Source of the DNA: Steinernema hermaphroditum
Lineage: Eukaryota; Nematoda; Chromadorea; Rhabditida; Steinernematidae
Assembly (NCBI GenBank): GCA_030435675.1
Contig: CM059622.1
Coordinates: 6,882,001 to 6,946,000 of the forward strand
Length of the DNA stretch: 64,000 nucleotides
Direction: 5' to 3'
This document shows, piece by piece, positions 22,246-32,064 of this stretch. A program made the translations under genes and the position numbers. The first letter of the stretch is position 1, and each line of letters starts with the position of its first letter. The notes under the pieces were generated by a model that worked only from the letters and a program-made list of their open reading frames with translations, ran no database searches and was not told the origin of the DNA.

Positions 22246-23665
22246 ATGGCGACCGACCTCAAGAAGGTTCGTTCTTCTTCTTCCGCTTCTTCTTAGTGCT
22301 CGGGCGTCTTTCAGAAGAGTTTCCAAGATCTCGTGGTGAATAACCAGATGTTTATGACGTTCGTCGAGATTCGTCGGCCGAAGGATACGTCCAACTCGAT
22401 CACTTTGAAGACCTTCGAGTGAGTCGTCTTCTTCCTGCAACTTCTAATCGCTGCTTTCCAGAGAGATCGAAGAGTTGTTCACTTTCCTCAGGTTCGATGC
22501 GGACACGCGCGCCGTGGTCCTCTTCTCCACGGGCCCTAACTTTGTCGGAGCCGTGGAAGACGATGATCTCACTGCGGCCATCACCAATCCTGTGGCGTAC
22601 AAGAAGTTGGACCCTCCGCGGAAGGCGATTCCGATTCGCGACGCGATGAACATCTCCAGGAAGGCTTGCAATGCCATCGCCAATGTGAATCCTGATAATC
22701 AGAGCCGTGTTGAGCATTTTTGTTTCAGTGCGGAAAACCAGTGATCGCCGCCATCCACGGGAAGTGTGTCGGTGCAGGAATGGACCTTGTGGCCGCCTGC
22801 GACATCAGATACTGTACCGAAGCAACGAACTTCATGTTCAAGGATTTGGCGCTGGGAACGGCCTCGCACAGCGGATCGATCTCTCGCCTCCACAAGCTGA
22901 CCGGGAAGAACGGATTCATCGGAGAGATGATCCTCAACGGCCAAAATTTCTCGGGTGTGGCGGCTCTGAGATACGGTATGTTGGCCCTCCTGCTGACCTC
23001 TGCAAGCTTGAATTTAGGATTTGTATCGAAGGTACTCCGCGACCAGCCGACACTCTTTGACGTGGTCAAGAAGACGGTCTACCGTATCGCGTGGCAGAAT
23101 CCGATCGACATCATCGCTGCGAAGAGCACACTTGACTTCTCCGCCACCCACACCGTTGCGGAGACCCGCGCGCATACTGTAGGTCATGTCTGCACAGGAG
23201 AATAACCACATCTTCTTGTAGATGTCGATCTCGATGTCTCTGCTGCTCTGCGACGATTTCTTGCGTTTCGAGGACACGGCGAAAAAGAAGGATCGCTACG
23301 CCCGCACCGACTACGCGCTCATCCGCTGCTTCCCGCCGAAACCCTTCTACGGCCAGAAGCCGAAGAAGATGGCGCCGAAGAAGGAGAACGAAAACGGAGT
23401 GGCGAAGAAGAAGGAGGCGAAAAAGCCGAAGGTGCAGAACGAGGGACGAAAGAAGAAGGTCGAGGAGGGCAAGCAGGCGAAGATTGAGGAGGGGAAGCAG
23501 TCGAAGGACGAGGACGAATTGTCGAAGAACGTCGTCCAGAAGAAAGATAAGAGCTTGAGGCTCGAAGAACCGAAGAAGGGAGCCTATCTGGAGATGTCGC
23601 GAAGGTCGGGCAGAGTTCGAGCGAGGCGGAAGGGCGTTGAGAAGAAAAAGAAGACGGCGGCCTAA
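22246..23665 (+). CDS. Crotonase/enoyl-CoA hydratase family, dienoyl-CoA isomerase (ECH1)-like, 399 aa
   Basis: Six exons: 22246-22266, 22315-22418, 22462-22684, 22729-22975, 23018-23178, 23222-23665. The crotonase fold is clear: VVLFSTGPNFVGAVEDDD (substrate-loop region), KPVIAAIHGKCVGAGMDL (oxyanion-hole helix), ACDIRYCTEATNFMFKD, and an ECH1-like SKSTLDFSATHTVAETRAHT C-terminal helix. The CACDIRYCT block matches ECH1 closely. ECH1 isomerises 3,5- to 2,4-dienoyl-CoA in beta-oxidation. Here the first catalytic Asp is kept (GMDL), the Glu of ECH1 is Asp (FKDLALG), and the third acidic residue is His (ASHSG), so activity may differ. The last 110 residues are a Lys/Glu-rich tail (KPKKMAPKKENEN onward) not usual in the family, and there is no SKL peroxisomal signal. 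AATAAA at 23703. Confidence 0.85.
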
Positions 23666-23702
23666 GTGAAGTGATACTTGTGGTCGCTGGACATAGAATG
23701 GA

Positions 23703-23708
23703 AATAAA
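23703..23708 (+). terminator. Poly(A) signal AATAAA of the crotonase gene
   Basis: AATAAA lies 37 nt after the stop codon at 23665. Confidence 0.65.
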
Positions 23709-26700
23709 GTATTTTTCTCAGCATTTTCCCAGACGTTTTAGAAGTGAACACAAAAGGTGTGCCTCGGAAAAAGAACTTTTCGAGACTCGTGGGACAATCA
23801 AAGCAGTCGTATATTTCTCGTAGCTTCTTGTTGAGTTCTGAGTCGCCTTCGACGTATATCCAAAGAGAAAATAGCGCTCAAGTGTGCACATCGAAGACAG
23901 AAAATCATCTCGTTATAATAGCGCGCTAAGAACCGTGATCCAAGTTCTAGGCTCTTTATGTTGTTTATATGCCATTTGAAGCAATTATTGCTCTTGTGCA
24001 ATAATCGTCCCAAACCCATCTCTTGAGCTCTGATGGGTGTTTTTCCATCGGTTGTGTTTACATACGTTATCTCTTTTGTCTTCGTTTTTGTCGACTTTGA
24101 TTCACTTCTTGGGAAACATGTGTCCATTCCCACACAATCCATCGAGAGACCACTATGTGGTTTCTTGCCGCCAGCCAGTCTCGGTCTCTGAGAAAGACGG
24201 CATACTCGTTAGAGCGATGCACGAAGTGGATTAATTTAATTCGCTCGTTCTGTCATCGTAATTCATTCATCAGGTTGAACGAACAAGTACAATAGGAGTA
24301 GAGTGCGTTGTTTTTGGTTACATCAAGGTCAACGCCTGAAGGACGCGTGCACTTCACTTTTTTGGACGAAGCCGAATTTTGTAGCCGGGTTTGGCCCTAG
24401 GTGAGCTGGACCCACTGCTCCTGCAGCATTCGAAGGTCGCAAAAATGGAATCATTTGTTGTCAGTCGTAGTTTCTGTTGACCGTCACCAGCCTCTATTTT
24501 CGTTTTGTGTTCCTCCGTACTATCTCGGAAAGCCTTTCCTTTCTGTTTATTCACTTTTAGTTCTCCGAAGTCGTTACAATTTTTCTCATTATCAACAAAC
24601 GCACTTTACCCACGACAGTGCGAAAAGTCGTACAGTCGGGAACTTTTCATATTTTAGAGATATTTTCGTCTTCAACATCGAATTTGATCGGCGACTCTTC
24701 TTCGCGATGTTCGGTCAAATCTATAGCGTGCAATTATCTGTTAGTCATGCTTTCAAGGGAAAGTCCCATTATTTTTGAATAGAGCACTTCGCCGTACTTG
24801 ACATCACCACACCTAATTCCGTCTAAACAGTCGCCATACTTGTCTTATATACGTCACTCCGACTCTGGTCCACTGGTCACAAGGAGCATTTCATGCTTCC
24901 TTCGCTGATTTGGTCCAATTCCTTGGATTCTAAAGCTAATCTTGTGATATCACTTTAGATCTGCGTTCAAGAAGTATTCTAGAGGATTGTATTATATTTT
25001 TAGCCATCGTAGGTGGTTCCAAGGTAAACAGATTCGTAGCAATTACCTTCCGGCGTACTTTCGATGAATAATCACTTCTGCAAACCACTCATGTGCCTCT
25101 CGAAGTACAAAAAAGACGAAAAAACCAACGGGTTTGGGTTATTTTCCACAAAAACTGACCTTCGGTTCCCCGACAGAGGATCGTTGATGCCTATTTTCGT
25201 AGACGACTACGAGTCACTACGTATGGGAACCTCTTAACTGGACTTTGTTGTAAACATTTACTTTCATTCCCATGAGACATTTGGGTCACAAAAGATTTAA
25301 TCCGTCTACATAGTCTCGCAAATACCAGTTTAAAAGTGCTCAGCTTTAGAATATTCCATCAGTGAAGGAGCTACTGAATGAGGATGGATCATTTTCGAGA
25401 TAGAGATTCGCGAGATGGAAAAAAGTAAAAGTGTTAATTAAGTCCTTCACTTGTGATCGGTCGGGTCGCTCTCTCAGAAATGAGTTGAGTGAGCGGTCGT
25501 TCTTGTCGTTGGCCAGAATCTGTTACTGATGGTGTTCTGACTGGTAAAATTCAGTTATTCTCAACCTGAACAGTAATTTTCCGTTATTAGTCATTCGGAA
25601 AAATGAAACTATTCTTAGAACACAAAAAGCCATACGTCCACACAAAAGCTTCTACTTCTACATAAGACAGCTAGCCTCTTTTCTACTTTGGACTACGGTG
25701 TGTGTTTTATGACTTATGCGCTGCTTGTTATTTAGGTTGTAATTAACATTCAGATGACACATAATTAGCTACGCAAACGTTGTGGTGCGAGTCCTGAGAT
25801 GGGATATATGAGTACCACACTTGGTGAGCGTTCTCTGTGTTCCGCCGTACGGTAGACGTGACAGAATGGGTCTATCTTCTTTGTTCTAGAGATCAACTGA
25901 ATTCCATGAATGAAAGGTGCATCACGAGGCACCGCTATTGTTCCAGCGTTCTTGGAACTCGACTCTTCCTTTTCAAAACGGCTTAATCATTAATCCTTCG
26001 AAGTGAGCATTCTACGCGAGCAGATTCATGTGCCATGTAGCCTCCAAACACCACAACACAAACACGATGGTACCCTCATAGGAATAATGGATGTGCAAAT
26101 AGAAGAACAGAAGGATGTACAGAGCGTCTTTTATGTTTGAAAACAGGAGATGTTCCATGCATTCACCAATTATGGTGTGCTATCCAGATCAGCTACGAAG
26201 TTTGTGTGTTTTGTTCGAAAATTGTCAAAAGTGGTTTCGCGAATTTCCTTAATCGTTTTCGGACGATTTTGATCTTAGCGTTCTTAGTACAGGAAGCTCT
26301 TTCGAATTTGGTGAACTTGGACGGAATTGGACAACAACGTTGTAGTAACAACTTTTGCAAGAACTATGAAAACAAAAGAAATTGATTTAATTACGCTTTA
26401 TCGTAATTGGTCTGTGCCATAGGATGCTTATGTATATCGTCTTATTATGACCGCGGGAATCGTTCGGAAAAAGGCTCTTTACTCTCCAAACGTCACGTTT
26501 GGTCCTTCTCAGTCATCGTATTTGATCTGTCCTTTAGTCTCAAATTCTTTTATCACCTCTTTTTTTTTTTTGAGAGCGTGGACGAAGGTGTCCTGCGAAA
26601 AATCTGTTCTGTTTATTGTAGCAGCTGTCTCCTTTACGTAGCTGGTTATTATGCATAAACACGCTTTTCAAATGCTTATTTTAAGCGTTCGAAGTACGCA

Positions 26701-26921
26701 ATGTTACTCCATTTGTGACAAAACGTTCCCACACACATTCTTCACTGCCACCAACTTCTCTTAACTCTTCAGTGTGCAACCTTCAGATGACCATTTGCTC
26801 TACTGTAGCCACCGCCATCGCTATAGGCTGGTGACGCACCTCTTCTCCCCCATCTAGCCCCTCCCCCTCTTGTCCTCCGCGCGCCATCGGCGTCCGCTGT
26901 GTCTTCTGAGTGCGTCCGAGC
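23709..26921. other. 3.2 kb gene-free region
   Basis: AT-rich, with scattered short open frames on both strands that lack splice context or family resemblance. One copy of a dispersed repeat lies at 25469-25505 (see the pair near 56.8 kb). A TACGGTA heptamer lies near 25847. Confidence 0.55.
25469..25505 (+). repeat. Dispersed repeat copy, partner at 56.77 kb
   Basis: 37 bp matching 56769-56808 at all but about four positions (core AGTTGAGTGAGCGGTCGTTC). It lies alone in non-coding DNA. Confidence 0.6.
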
Positions 26922-28912
26922 ATGCTCGACAAGTTTCCAGAGATGTTCCTCTTCCAAACGGCGATCCCCAAGGATCTGCACCTTCTCTCGCACGAGTTCG
27001 TCGAGATCCCCCTCAACATCCTGGGCATCCTGCTCGTCTCCTTTCTGCTCTATGTCGCCAAGAAAACCACCTTGGCCGTCCACGTCCATCTCAAGATTTT
27101 TGTCCTGGTGGGTTCCTCAGCGTGTAGTTGACACTGACAGTGATGTAGTTTCGTGTTTGCCCTATAGAGAGTGCGTGAAAGACGTCACTGGAAAAAATGT
27201 GGAGCAAAATTAGAGCCGACCTCTCTAAATTAAAGCGATCCTAAGAGGTTACACTTTGTGAATCAACTTCAAACACATGTGTCCTTCTCATAGAACTAGA
27301 ATTCCAGAATCTTCTTGTCGCATCTGCCGTCACTTCCTTCTTCCGCATCCTCTCCTTGATGGTCCTCGTCACCGTGGATCCAGACATTGTACACGCTGTG
27401 AGGAAACCTTTCATGGCTCTCAGATACATGGCGCAGTACACAGGTAAGCCGCAAACGGAATCCAAAATGTGTATCCAAAGAACTTCGAAGCAAAGAAACG
27501 ATCGGCCATTTGAGTTCTTTCTTGAGAAAGATTGGAGAGGTTTCAGGGAGAAGCGCACATCTAACAAGTTATCTATTAATTTCCCATTTTTACCCAATGG
27601 AGACACCCAAGTACATCTATGAAAAAGACCTGAATCCGTTTTTTCGTTTCTTTTGTCTTTCCTGCATATTAATAGCGATTGGATAAGTTTTTGGCGCTTT
27701 CAAAAAGTGCATTTGAAAAAAGGTCGGCACGACTCCATTTCCAGGCTCATTCAACCTCTTCTTCATCCTCTGTGAACGACTCTACGCGACGATTACGGCG
27801 CACTGCTACGAGCAAGTCCGCGCTGTCAAACGGATAGTCCTTCTAATCGTTTTGGAGGTAAAGTGCACTTGCCGTGTTAACGCAATAAGCCTTGTTCGTT
27901 CCAGTGGATTTTGGTTTCTATTTACATACTGCTCTCCGTCGTCGGTTTGTTTACGAGAAGAGTCCATTGACGAGAGCCGTTTCAGAGATAATCGACGGTC
28001 TCGTGGCTGTAATCGTCGAGATCGTCGTTAACATCTTTATTCTCATTGTAAGCCCCACAATTACTCCGTTCGCTCACTGCCCCCCCCCCCCCCTTAGATC
28101 TTCTCGCTGGTCGTCGCCGTCCAGGCGCTCTTCTACAAGAAGGCAAAGTCGAATGTCGTCTTTCGGAATCGCCATTCGCTCTCCGAGAGATACCAGGTAA
28201 ATCCTTCTAAAAGGGACCTGGAGAAGAGAGCAAAGTATGGGACAGATGGGGGCATATAGGTACACTTCGAATGATCGTCTTTTCTAGACTTCCTTTGCCA
28301 CCAATTTTCATTTCCAAAAATAGAATTTATGTGCAATTCTAAGCTAATTTGTATGTAAGCTATTTTTTGCGCCGACTGCTAAGTTATTGTCGCCACATTA
28401 TAATTCTATTGGCTGCCTATAAAGTTGGTAGATGGAGAAAGTACATCACTTCAGATCGCCCGTCACGATTCATGATGAACCGAATTCAGATAAGCGAGAA
28501 CTTCGCTGCGACGAAGGCGTTCTATCCAACTCTCGTCTTCTTGTGCACGATTGCCTTCACGGGAACGATTCTCTACGCGATCAGCTACACAGAAGCCAGT
28601 AATGACACGCTCTTCATCATCTGCGACCTCCTTCTGGCCATAAAACTCTTTGCGGCCCCGATATTTCTCCTTCTGGTACGTCACACTCCCCCCTTCCGAA
28701 CTCTTTTTCCTCTCAAGAGTCACCAGTCGCTCTGCTGCACTGTCCGTCGTCTATTCGTCCGATCTAAAGTGTCGCCGGAAACGGAAGTTACCGTATCCGC
28801 AGCTTCGAAGAACATCGTGCACGACAACTGGAGAATGTCCACAATCAACATCCCGGACGAAGGAGCCGTCTACTTCTCTGAACTGCAGAAAAACTGGAGT
28901 TACAAGCGATGA
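26922..28912 (+). CDS. Serpentine chemoreceptor, Sre/Srb-superfamily type, 338 aa
   Basis: Eight exons: 26922-27107, 27308-27443, 27745-27857, 27905-27944, 27986-28047, 28098-28196, 28490-28675, 28718-28912. The translation gives seven hydrophobic segments: IPLNILGILLVSFLLYVA, NLLVASAVTSFFRILSLM, FNLFFILCERLYATI, IVLLIVLEWILVSIYILL, IVVNIFILIIFSLVVAVQ, the segment after AFYPTLVFLCTIAF, and LLLAIKLFAAPIFLLL. The ER-Y motif after TM3 (CERLYAT) and LSERYQISENFAATKAF before TM6 are typical of nematode Sre/Srb receptors, which sense odorants at sensory cilia. A positively charged tail follows. The 42-nt intron at 28676-28717 has good signals but is in frame, so it could be retained. The 5' start is the least certain part. 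Confidence 0.8.
28080..28093 (+). repeat. C14 homopolymer next to a 3' splice site
   Basis: Fourteen consecutive C form the pyrimidine tract of the chemoreceptor intron ending at 28097 (TTAG). The opposite strand is G14, a G-quadruplex-capable run of the sort that is deletion-prone in nematodes lacking the DOG-1 helicase. Confidence 0.9.
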
Positions 28913-29337
28913 ATCATCTGATTGCTGAGGAAAGAAACATGTCACTGTCACACGAATATTTATGTCACGCCCTGTCGCTATGCATTTCTACTTTTTTGAA
29001 CAAATCACCCTATGTATGCAGATATAAAAGTGGACTTTGAATTTTTGAAGGTTGTCCGATCTTCGTTGCATCCTATCCGTTCCATTTCGTCAAGTTCAAG
29101 GGGCGTGTTATCCCAAAGAAGCAAAAGAGATTTCGTTGTCTGTCTGTCTCGTAACCGACCGATTTTACATTGGTCTGCTCAACGAAATGATTCCCGTTGT
29201 CTGTAGTATTTGTCTAACAGACAGAAATCAAGGCCAAACACTAGTACCAAGGAGATGTTTAATCACAGTATATCAGTCCTTCTTTCTTCTAAAGGACGAC
29301 AATAAGGGGCAGTACAACGGTGCTTCGTGAATGCTGC

Positions 29338-29572
29338 TCAAGAATCTCTGTAGCTGCGAGGCTTGCAAATTCCGTTAGGCAACTCGTCTTCGTGAAGGGA
29401 AAGGCTTGTTCTCGAGGGAGTTTTGTGTTGGTGTGCAGAATCTGAAGAGGATAGAAGCTTTGGCGAATGCTCTCGACTTACTCGGCTTTCGGTGGCGTGT
29501 AGAGAAGTAGAGCTCCGCGTTCACGAAGACGAAAAGGAGGCCGAAGATGGTGAGGAGACAGGGCTCGTTCAT
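29338..29572 (-). CDS. Small secreted peptide, 64 aa, unrecognised
   Basis: Two exons on the minus strand, 29572-29482 and 29441-29338, with a 40-nt intron (GTAAGT donor, CTCTTCAG acceptor). The first 19 residues are a clear signal peptide (MNEPCLLTIFGLLFVFVNA). The rest is a short basic then acidic peptide (ELYFSTRHRKPNSAH onward, with LHEDELPNG near the end) containing one cysteine and one HRK basic site. It fits a secreted signalling or cuticle-associated peptide, but there is no amidation Gly-Lys-Arg motif and no known family. It lies about 680 bp downstream of taf-11 on the same strand. Support rests on the signal peptide and perfect splice signals; no homology was seen. Confidence 0.5.
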
Positions 29573-30255
29573 GGTTCGGCGATAAGTGGGAAGTGGAGAC
29601 GACTCTGAGGCCTTATAGGAACTGTTATTCGCCTGATTGTCTCTGTTTTTCGGTCAGCGACCAGTGATTATCGCGAAAATCACGTCATGAGAAGCGAATT
29701 TGAATATTGCGATCGTCGGCGGAGGACAGAAACCAGTTCAGAGAAACATGGCGCTGGGAAAACATGGAATGTTTCGGGATAATCTTGTTTAACAAAGATC
29801 AAGGTGTTTATCGAAATTCGAGCTCCCATCCGGAGAGAAGAACGACCGTTGAGGAGTTTTGGTTTTTTTTATCTTTCTTGTGACCACATCATAACTGTCC
29901 TGAAGATTCAATACAATGGAGAATAGAAGAATACGGGTCATCATGCCCGAATCAGCTACCCTGACACTCTCGTCGGAATCGTTTCCCAATCACACAGCTC
30001 AGAGAACAGTCTGGAGAAGCTACCGTAGGCCACCGACGACCTTGAGATAGCTGTTGCATTTCTTAGAAACTGAGACCGTAATATGTTCTTCACTGCCGAC
30101 CGGGAAATGCGCATTATCATCTTCGTAACCCATGCGGTCACCCCAAAGCCATGACTTCCAGTACCAGCCGCTTCACATGACGGTAAAGAACACTGCCCGA
30201 ATCACTGACTTCAACATACATTATTAACCGACTCACTCAAAACAATCCACAGTTC

Positions 30256-30782
30256 TCAGAACTCGCCCCCGAAGGGATTCTTGCGCGATCCGGGCATCGG
30301 GAAGAGTCGTCCCTTCGTTCTCAAGCTCTCGAAGCCTTTCCGCACGTCTTCCGGCTCTATCTTGGCGTTGCCTTCCTTCTGCGAAATTTCAAATGCTGCA
30401 AATCAGATATTCACCACAAAATAAAACAGAAGTAAGGTAACCTTCTTCAACTATCTCGCCGGCAACCACCTTGGCAAGTCCACTGATTGCTGTGACGACA
30501 TTCGGGCATGCGTTCACGCCGGTGACTTCTCCAATGATTCGCCTGATGGCCATCTGCGAAAAGCTGACTTTGCGGTACGCCTCGTAACGATCCAGCTGAT
30601 CGGAGGTGAGATTGCCCAGGAGAATTCTGAAAGACATAACGTAACAGAAAGCGGCGAGGGACTTACTGTTTCTTCAGCATATTCACGTTTTCCTCTGAGA
30701 CCGTGCTGCTGCTCTCAGATTCAGATCGATCGGACGGCGGCGACAGAGTGACATCGCTTACGACCGTTGAAGGCGTATCCAT
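30256..30782 (-). CDS. taf-11: TFIID subunit TAF11, 146 aa
   Basis: Three exons on the minus strand: 30782-30667, 30626-30442, 30395-30256 (introns 40 and 46 nt). The ATG lies three nt after a CATTTCAG acceptor. After a Ser-rich acidic N-terminus, residues about 38-130 match the TAF11 histone fold: LTSDQLDRYEAYRKVSFSQ, AIRRIIGEVTGV, NVVTAISGLAKVVAGEIVEE, then IEPEDVRKGFESLRTKGRL (compare RYEMYRRSAFPKAAIKRLI and VVIAMSGISKVFVGEVVEE in other animals). TAF11 pairs with TAF13 in TFIID and contacts TBP/TFIIA at core promoters in the nucleus. The protein is shorter than the human one because the acidic N-terminus is reduced; the fold is complete. A large fold-back repeat begins about 100 bp upstream. 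Confidence 0.93.
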
Positions 30783-30878
30783 GGCCTGAAATGAACACCA
30801 ACATAAAGAAGAAGTAGCAACACGGCGTTTACGAACGATCCGTATACGCCGTGTAAAACGCACGAGTTCCTCACGCTA

Positions 30879-31235
30879 CAGTGTGTCCAGTAATGATACG
30901 TCTTCCTTTTACTCGCATATCTGGTGATTGACGAACTTTGGCGAACTGCGACTTTCACCATTTGAAAGAGCGGCCAAAACAACGACGCCTAAGACACAAG
31001 GCACGGAGTACGGAATTTTGAGTGGACGTATCATTTCTGGACAGCAAAATAGACCCATTTAAAACCAAACTTTTTCCCCTATTCCCCAACACCGAACTCC
31101 GTGCTTTGTGTCTTAAGAGTTGTTATTTTCGCCGCTCTTCCAAATGATGAAAGTTGCAGTTCGCCAAAGTTCGTCAATCACCAGATATAGATATATATGC
31201 GAGGAAAAAGAGGACGTATTACCGTACACACTACA
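30879..31235. repeat. Fold-back (inverted) repeat, arms about 135-145 bp
   Basis: The left arm, about 30879-31012, is the reverse complement of the right arm, about 31092-31235, at roughly 85% identity. Both contain a core reading AGTTCGCCAAAGTTCGTCAA on the right arm, and the identical ATCACCAGATAT. The loop is about 80 bp and holds a third fragment (GACGTATCATTTCTGGACA, 31027-31045) resembling the outer end of the left arm. There is no coding capacity for a transposase, so a non-autonomous fold-back/MITE-type element is most likely. It lies between the divergent taf-11 and peptide genes. Confidence 0.85.
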
Positions 31236-31788
31236 CAGCGCACTGAAAGCGAAATCGCAGAAAGAGGAGTACCGTACCCAGCGTGTTTTTCAGGGAACAC
31301 TCCACGGGAATCGATCATTACAAAAACTCATCGTCGTTTTTACTCTCCACTTGAAAAGCTGTTTTTTCCCAAACAAAATTGCTGTTCTATGGATCAATGG
31401 ATAAACTTCTTTCATGCTCATCGTTCGTGTGCAGAAATGTTCATTGTGATGTGCTGGATTTTGGTTTAACGTCTTTTGTGGTGAGAAAAGTTCGAAAAAC
31501 TGCCCAAAAATGGTTCAAAAAAGTCGAAATTTTCCGATTTCGCTCATTGACGTCCTCACGAGTGTTTTGGTATCGGAAAGCCTATACATCAGTAGACAAC
31601 AAAGCATCCAATACCAATATGTCGATCAAGGTACACATGTTTGTTTTGAACGAGAATAACTCGTCGGATAGAGTCGAATTTCTAAAATAAAGCCATCGTA
31701 CCATGACCGGGCAACCTTTCCAATAGCAATCGTTCGCTCTTTCTGTATAAGAGGCGCTGCCGAGCCCTGAGCGCAGCAACAAACGACG

Positions 31789-32028
31789 ATGACTTTTCGC
31801 GGTGTTCTCTGTGTACTGGCCATGCTTTTCTTCGTCACCACGAGGATCCAGCAAGGTGAGCTCGCTCGCAAACGGTGCCAACGACTTTGCCATTTAGTCC
31901 ACGCGCACAATCACGAGGATCGCCAACATCCCCATCCAATTGTGAAACGCCAATTTCTCGGTCTGCCAATCCTGATTCCTGACTTCCCTCCGTTTTTGCC
32001 TCCGATTGGACCTCCGTGCGACTATTAG
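31789..32028 (+). CDS. Neuropeptide-like secreted precursor, 65 aa
   Basis: Two exons, 31789-31855 and 31898-32028, with a 42-nt intron (GTGAGC/CATTTAG); the intron is in frame, so retention would give 79 aa. A signal peptide (MTFRGVLCVLAMLFFVTTRI) is followed by a His-rich spacer (VHAHNHEDRQHPHPIV), a dibasic KR cleavage site, and a hydrophobic Pro-rich end, QFLGLPILIPDF onward, finishing PPCDY. The N-terminal Gln after KR could cyclise. No C-terminal amidation glycine. The layout is that of a neuropeptide-like or antimicrobial-type small precursor; the family is not recognised. AATAAA lies at 32059, and a TATAAGA box about 40 nt upstream. Confidence 0.6.
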   Translation: MTFRGVLCVLAMLFFVTTRIQQGELARKRCQRLCHLVHAHNHEDRQHPHPIVKRQFLGLPILIPDFPPFLPPIGPPCDY

Positions 32029-32058
32029 CGATGTTCTAGATGGAAACTTGGGGTTGTG

Positions 32059-32064
32059 AATAAA
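32059..32064 (+). terminator. Poly(A) signal AATAAA of the peptide gene
   Basis: AATAAA lies 31 nt after the stop codon of the neuropeptide-like gene. Confidence 0.6.

Noticed and set aside
24401..24778. 125-codon plus-strand open frame
   Set aside because: Phe/Tyr/Ser-rich in AT-rich DNA, consistent with chance; no signal peptide or domain.
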